A stretch of DNA of 9,208 bases from an uncultured Kiritimatiellota bacterium (GTDB lineage: Bacteria > Verrucomicrobiota > Kiritimatiellia > RFP12 > UBA1067): the NCBI GenBank assembly GCA_934654805.1, contig CAKUGW010000119.1, positions 1 through 9,208 of the forward strand. Direction: 5' to 3'. A program made the translations under genes and the position numbers. Positions within the stretch are counted from its first letter, which is position 1. Each line of letters opens with the position of its first letter. Positions 5,883 through 9,208 of this stretch are shown here, piece by piece. Under the pieces are notes generated by a model that saw only the letters and a list, made by a program, of their open reading frames with translations, was not told the DNA's origin and did not search any database.

Positions 5883-6609
5883 AATTCCCCGCACGTGCGT
5901 GAGGGCGGCGCCGCGTCCCGGCGACCGCCGCCGCTCCGCCATCGCCTCCGGACGCGGGGACCGACCACGTGTACGTCTTTCCCGTCACGGGATGCGTGAA
6001 GACGAGGCGGACGGCGCGCAGGTGCAGACGGTCGGCTTTCTTCGCGCCGTACTTGACGTCGCCGACGACGGGATGGCCCGCTTCGCTGAAATGGACGCGG
6101 ATCTGGTTCTTGCGCCCCGACTTGAGCGCGACCTCGACGAGCGTCGTGCCCCGCTCGACCGCGAGCCGCGTCCACTCGGTGCGCGCGAGCTTGCCGAGCT
6201 TCGGGTCCTTGACGCTCGAGACCTTCAGCGTCTTCGGGTCGTCGCGCAGGTACGACTCGAAGACGCCCTTCGCCTCGGCCAAGACGCCCTCGACGCGCGC
6301 ACGGTACGTCTTCTCGGTCAGCTCGTTCCAGCGGTCGCGAATCGCGTCCGCGAGGCGCCCGTCCTTCGCGAACATCATGACGCCGCTCGTCTCCCGGTCG
6401 AGGCGGTGGACGAGCCAGACGCGCTTCGAGCTGCGCCGCTGGCCCTTGCGCACGTAGTCGTTCAGGTAGTTCTCGGCCGTCGCCTGGGCCTCGCGCGCGG
6501 TGCGCCCGACGAGCTTCGTGTGCGTCGTGAGAAGCCCCGCCGGCTTGTCGATGACGATCAAGTCGCGGTCTTCGTGCAGAATCTCAAACGGCAGAAAGCG
6601 CGAAAGCAT
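5875..6609 (-). CDS. RluA-family 23S rRNA/tRNA pseudouridine synthase
   Basis: This 244-residue cytosolic enzyme isomerises uridine to pseudouridine in structured RNA. The opening LHEDRDLIVIDKPAGLLTTH (11-30) is typical of the RluA family. The catalytic motif HRLDRETSG (68-76) contains the nucleophile Asp71. GRKNQIRVHF (165-174) and GHPVVGDVKYG (178-188) are the usual C-terminal motifs. There is no N-terminal S4 domain, and the length matches short RluA-type or RluC/TruC-like single-domain members, so the target uridine cannot be assigned. The C-terminal 24 residues (GGDGGAAAVAGTRRRPHARA, then GNLL) are a low-complexity tail. The ATG at 6607-6609 is supported by homology, but the nearest AAGGA is 14 nt away, so initiation may be weak. 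The gene lies between a 264-bp gap and fucU, whose promoter overlaps its stop codon. Confidence 0.92.
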   Translation of the reverse strand: MLSRFLPFEILHEDRDLIVIDKPAGLLTTHTKLVGRTAREAQATAENYLNDYVRKGQRRSSKRVWLVHRLDRETSGVMMFAKDGRLADAIRDRWNELTEKTYRARVEGVLAEAKGVFESYLRDDPKTLKVSSVKDPKLGKLARTEWTRLAVERGTTLVEVALKSGRKNQIRVHFSEAGHPVVGDVKYGAKKADRLHLRAVRLVFTHPVTGKTYTWSVPASGGDGGAAAVAGTRRRPHARAGNLL

Positions 6610-6873
6610 ATGGCGGTCCCGAATCCTTCTCCTTGCCGCGAATTACACCAAAGACGCACCGGAACGGATCCCCCTCCAGCCCCTGTGCGTAGTCAAGGCA
6701 GCTGCAGTCGCTCGGCGTCATCACGACGTCAGGGCCCGCGCCATGCTGCCAAGCCGCCAGCGCATGCCCATCGCCGACTTCGGAATGCCCTCGCCGGGCG
6801 GGCACCCGCCCCGCCCCAGCGCACGCCTGCTGCGCACGGCGACGAGAAGCGGAAGCACCGTGACCGGCCTTCT
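6610..6873. other. 264-bp intergenic stretch with no convincing gene
   Basis: This gap separates purM from the pseudouridine synthase gene. A minus-strand ATG at 6719-6721 opens a 45-codon frame ending at 6584 and containing DCSCLDYAQGLEGDPF; it overlaps the next gene by 26 nt. It has no ribosome-binding site and matches nothing I know. A compact inverted repeat GGGCGGG/CCCGCCC lies at 6796-6811 with only 2 nt between the arms and no T-run, so it is at best a weak transcript end for purM. I see no clear promoter for the downstream gene. Confidence 0.5.
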
Positions 6874-7923
6874 TCAGTTCGCGTAGGTGACGACGCCCGT
6901 GCCCTTGCGGCAGACGCCGATCACGCTGTAGGGCTGGTGCGCGGCCTTGAGGATGTTCGTCGCCTTCGCGAGGTCGCGCTTGGCGACGATCACGACGAAG
7001 CCGATGCCCATGTTGAACACGCGGTACATCTCGTCGCGGTCGACCTTGCCCTGGTTCTGGATGAACTTGAAGATCGTCGGCACTTCCCAGGCGCTGCGGT
7101 CGATCTCGGCGTTCACCGACTTCGGCAGCACGCGCGGGATGTTGTCGGGGAAGCCGCCGCCCGTGATGTGCGCCATGCCGTTGACCTTGATCTTCGACAT
7201 CAGCGCCGAGACGGGGCGCAGGAAGCTCTTGTGGACGGCGAGCAGCGCCTCGCCGAACGTCTGGTTCGTGCCGGGCAGCTTGTCCTGCCAGCTGTACTGG
7301 CAGAGGTCGAAGATCACGCGGCGCGCGAGCGAGAAGCCGTTCGTCTGGAGGCCGCCCGACGGCAGGCCGATGATCACGTCGCCCGCGCGGATCGACTTGC
7401 CCGTCACGAGGTCCTTCTTCGCGACCGTGCCGACGATCGTGCCCACGAGATCGTATTCGCCGACCGGGTAGAGCCCCGGCATCTCGGCCGTCTCGCCGCC
7501 GAGGAGGGCCATCTTGTTCTCCCGGCAGGCCTTGCAGATGCCGGAGACCACGCTCTTGAAGACGGCGGGATCGACCTTCGCCGTGCCCACGTAGTCCATG
7601 AAGAAGAGCGGCTTCGCGCCCTGCACGAGGATGTCGTTCACGCAGTGGTTCACGATGTCCTGCCCGACCGTGTCGTGCCGGTTCATCATCGCGGCGACCT
7701 TCAGCTTCGTGCCGACGCCGTCCGTCGAGGCGACGAGGATCTGGTCCTTGCCCGCCGGCACCTTGTGCAGCCCGCCGAACGCGCCGATGCCGCCGATGAC
7801 GTTCGCCGTCTTCGTCGCGGCGACCATCTGCTTGATCGAGCCGACGGCGCTCATCTTCACGTCGATGTTCACGCCCGCCTGCGCATATGCGGACTTCCTC
7901 TCGCCCTTCAAACCCTTCGCCAT
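6874..7923 (-). CDS. purM: Phosphoribosylformylglycinamidine cyclo-ligase (AIR synthase)
   Basis: This 349-residue cytosolic enzyme performs the fifth step of de novo purine synthesis: FGAM plus ATP gives 5-aminoimidazole ribonucleotide, ADP and phosphate. Family motifs are YAQAGVNID (13-21), IGAFGGL (46-52), ASTDGVGTKLK (65-75) with the ATP/metal-binding Asp, DIVNHCVNDILVQGAKPLFF (89-108), LLGGETAEMPG (140-150), GLPSGGLQTNGFSLAR (186-201), HITGGGFPDNIPR (252-264) and FNMGIGF (303-309). The length is normal (E. coli 345). The ATG has AAGGAG at 7932-7937, 8 nt away, the best ribosome-binding site of the window. It follows fba by 109 bp, with a strong hairpin between. No other pur gene is present here. 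I see no purine riboswitch-like fold in the short leader. Confidence 0.97.
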   Translation of the reverse strand: MAKGLKGERKSAYAQAGVNIDVKMSAVGSIKQMVAATKTANVIGGIGAFGGLHKVPAGKDQILVASTDGVGTKLKVAAMMNRHDTVGQDIVNHCVNDILVQGAKPLFFMDYVGTAKVDPAVFKSVVSGICKACRENKMALLGGETAEMPGLYPVGEYDLVGTIVGTVAKKDLVTGKSIRAGDVIIGLPSGGLQTNGFSLARRVIFDLCQYSWQDKLPGTNQTFGEALLAVHKSFLRPVSALMSKIKVNGMAHITGGGFPDNIPRVLPKSVNAEIDRSAWEVPTIFKFIQNQGKVDRDEMYRVFNMGIGFVVIVAKRDLAKATNILKAAHQPYSVIGVCRKGTGVVTYAN

Positions 7924-7984
7924 GACAGGGACTCCTTAAGCTTTCTTTCTCTTGAATTGAAATCAACTGTGCCTGAAACAGGAC

Positions 7985-8018
7985 ACGAAGGGCGCGTGTC
8001 GTCGCACGCGCCCTTCGT
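7985..8018 (-). terminator. Strong hairpin after fba, terminator or mRNA-stabilising structure
   Basis: A perfect 14-bp inverted repeat (arms 7985-7998 and 8005-8018, core GAAGGGCGCGTG) encloses a 6-nt loop TCGTCG and starts 15 nt after the fba stop. On the minus strand it is followed by GTCCTGTTTCAGG, not a clean T-tract. It may terminate inefficiently, or act as a 3' stability element with partial read-through into purM. Confidence 0.75.
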
Positions 8019-8032
8019 CCGTGACGTCGCTC

Positions 8033-9031
8033 TTAGAGCTTGTCGTTGGATCCGAGCACGTTCACGATCTTGTGGATGTAGAGCTTCTTCATTTCCTCGC
8101 GCGCCGGCGAGAGGTACTGGCGCGGGTCGAACTGCTCCGGATGCTCCGCGAAGTGCCTGCGGATCGCCGCCGTCATCGCGAGACGCGAGTCGGAGTCGAT
8201 GTTGATCTTGCACACGGCGCTCTTCGCGGCCTCGCGCAGCTGCTCCTCCGGGATGCCCACCGCGTCCGGCAGCTTGCCGCCGAACTTGTTGATGATGTCG
8301 ACGTACTCCTGCGGGACGCTGGACGAGCCGTGGAGGACGATCGGGAAGCCCGGAAGCTTCTGCTCGACGGCCTTGAGGACGTCGAACGCGAGCGGCGGCG
8401 GAATCAGCTTGCCCGTCTTGGGGTCGCGCGTGCACTGCTCGGGCTTGAACTTGTAGGCGCCGTGCGACGTGCCGATCGAGATCGCGAGCGAGTCGCAGCC
8501 CGTCCTCGTCGCGAACTCGACGACTTCCTCGGGCTTCGTGTAGTGGCTCTCCTCGGCCGCCACCTCGTCCTCAACGCCGGCGAGCACGCCGAGCTCGGCC
8601 TCGACCGTCACGTCGTGCTGGTGGGCGTATTCGACGACCTTCTTGGTGAGGGCGATGTTCTCCTCGAACGGAAGCGAGGAGCCGTCGATCATGACGGACG
8701 AGAACCCGCTGTCGATGCAGCTCTTGCACGTCTCGAAGCTGTCGCCGTGGTCGAGGTGGAGGACGATCTGCGGATGCGCGCAGCCGAGCTCCTTGGCGTA
8801 TTCGACCGCGCCCTGCGCCATGTATCGGAGGATCGTCGGGTTCGCGTACTTGCGCGCGCCCTTCGACACCTGCATGATGACGGGCGACTTCGTCTCGACC
8901 GCCGCCTGGACGATGGCCTGCATCTGCTCCATCGTGTTGAAGTTGAACGCCGGGATGGCGTACCCGCCCTTGACGGCCTTCGCGAACATCTCCTTCGTGT
9001 TGACGAGACCGAGTTCCTTGTAGCTGACCAT
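8033..9031 (-). CDS. fba: Class II fructose-bisphosphate aldolase
   Basis: This 332-residue zinc-dependent enzyme reversibly splits fructose 1,6-bisphosphate into DHAP and glyceraldehyde 3-phosphate in glycolysis and gluconeogenesis. Seen: IPAFNFNTMEQ near the N terminus (26-36), LHLDHGDSFETC (91-102) with catalytic Asp94 and zinc-ligand His95, a second conserved cluster VEAELGVLAG (143-152), SIGTSHGAYKF (185-195) with zinc-ligand His190, and IVLHGSSSVP (231-240) with zinc-ligand His234, then CKINIDSDSR (274-283). The ATG at 9029-9031 is chosen because CAGGAG lies at 9040-9045, 8 nt away, and the predicted promoter is immediately upstream. A longer frame would include the promoter itself. The length matches the roughly 330-residue class II group of Bacteroidota, spirochaetes and PVC bacteria. 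It is probably monocistronic or leads into purM. Confidence 0.96.
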   Translation of the reverse strand: MVSYKELGLVNTKEMFAKAVKGGYAIPAFNFNTMEQMQAIVQAAVETKSPVIMQVSKGARKYANPTILRYMAQGAVEYAKELGCAHPQIVLHLDHGDSFETCKSCIDSGFSSVMIDGSSLPFEENIALTKKVVEYAHQHDVTVEAELGVLAGVEDEVAAEESHYTKPEEVVEFATRTGCDSLAISIGTSHGAYKFKPEQCTRDPKTGKLIPPPLAFDVLKAVEQKLPGFPIVLHGSSSVPQEYVDIINKFGGKLPDAVGIPEEQLREAAKSAVCKINIDSDSRLAMTAAIRRHFAEHPEQFDPRQYLSPAREEMKKLYIHKIVNVLGSNDKL

Positions 9032-9080
9032 TTTCTTTGCTCCTGTTTGGTTTCGGGCTCTCGCCCTGAAATTTCCGCGT

Positions 9081-9089
9081 ATTATACCA
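9081..9089 (-). promoter_or_regulatory. Extended -10 promoter of fba
   Basis: On the minus strand this reads TGGTATAAT, a perfect extended -10. The -35 region at 17 nt (9104-9109) reads CACACA and matches TTGACA only in its last three bases. Transcription would start near 9074, about 43 nt before the fba ATG, the same geometry as the fucU promoter. Confidence 0.75.
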
Positions 9090-9114
9090 CAATTCGACGG
9101 CCCTGTGTGCGCCC

Positions 9115-9142
9115 AAAAGCCCGTCGGCCTCACTTGCCGACG
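9115..9142 (-). terminator. Terminator-like hairpin overlapping the dehydrogenase stop codon
   Basis: Arms CGTCGGC (9122-9128 and 9136-9142) form a perfect 7-bp stem with a 7-nt loop that contains the TGA stop (9130-9132). On the minus strand GGC and TTTT (9118-9115) follow. The T-run is short, so termination may be partial. Confidence 0.55.
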
Positions 9143-9208
9143 TTCAGCACCTTGAAGCCGATCTCGCGAAGCTGGGCCGCGTCCAGGCAGTTGCGCGTGT
9201 CGAAGACG
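9130..9208 (-). CDS. Nucleotide-sugar (UDP-glucose type) dehydrogenase, C-terminal fragment
   Basis: Only the last 25 residues are in the window; the gene continues past the right edge. The visible tail begins VFDTRNCLDAAQLREIGF and ends in VLNVGK. It matches the end of the UDP-glucose/GDP-mannose dehydrogenase family, which typically closes with a D-x-R-N segment, a short helix with L-x-x-x-G-F and a final G-x-G-R/K. Such enzymes oxidise UDP-glucose to UDP-glucuronate with NAD for envelope polysaccharides. UDP-glucose 6-dehydrogenase is the most likely member, but the fragment is too short to exclude UDP-N-acetylmannosamine or GDP-mannose dehydrogenases. Confidence 0.7.
   Translation of the reverse strand, partial: VFDTRNCLDAAQLREIGFKVLNVGK

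Noticed and set aside
6584..6721. 45-codon minus-strand frame between purM and the pseudouridine synthase gene
   Set aside because: No ribosome-binding site, overlap with the next gene, and no recognisable similarity. Kept only as a note on the gap.
3484..8205. Very long plus-strand frames of about 770-800 codons across ettA, fucU, the pseudouridine synthase and purM
   Set aside because: They are opposite well-identified conserved genes and their translations are low-complexity Arg/Leu/Asp/Val-rich sequence typical of antisense GC-rich frames.
9032..9133. Longer N terminus for the aldolase, starting at 9133
   Set aside because: It would contain the promoter and the ribosome-binding site, overlap the upstream gene's stop, and add residues not found in the family.

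Overview
This is a high-GC bacterial window. Every gene I can support lies on the minus strand, so transcription runs from the right edge towards position 1. The organism is best guessed as a member of the PVC superphylum, possibly a gut or sediment Kiritimatiellota/Lentisphaerota/Verrucomicrobiota relative. The guess rests on a non-flagellar type III secretion (T3SS) gene next to housekeeping genes, an L-fucose mutarotase, extended -10 promoters of the TGnTATAAT type and a GC-rich repeat-bearing intergenic region. It is an inference and not a direct reading.

Right to left: the C-terminal tail of a nucleotide-sugar (UDP-glucose type) dehydrogenase with a terminator-like hairpin (9115-9208); class II fructose-bisphosphate aldolase with its own promoter (8033-9031), followed by a strong 14-bp hairpin; AIR synthase purM (6874-7923); a 264-bp stretch with no convincing gene; an RluA-type pseudouridine synthase (5875-6609); L-fucose mutarotase fucU, whose reading frame carries an in-frame Tat/lipoprotein-type signal (5212-5826) and whose promoter overlaps the stop codon of the preceding gene; and ettA, an ABC-F translation factor (3577-5181).

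From 3524 down to 604 there is a compact five-gene block related to type III secretion. Three tandem, divergent paralogues of about 185-205 residues share an N-terminal hydrophobic helix motif and a C-terminal amphipathic helix motif, an architecture like the EspA/SseB filament or translocator proteins. They are followed by sctT, the inner-membrane export-gate component, and by a 120-residue coiled-coil protein translationally coupled to it. This block is the most interesting part of the window.

Positions 1-603 hold no recognisable gene. They contain a 46-bp tandem repeat and a long but compositionally odd open frame that leaves the window.
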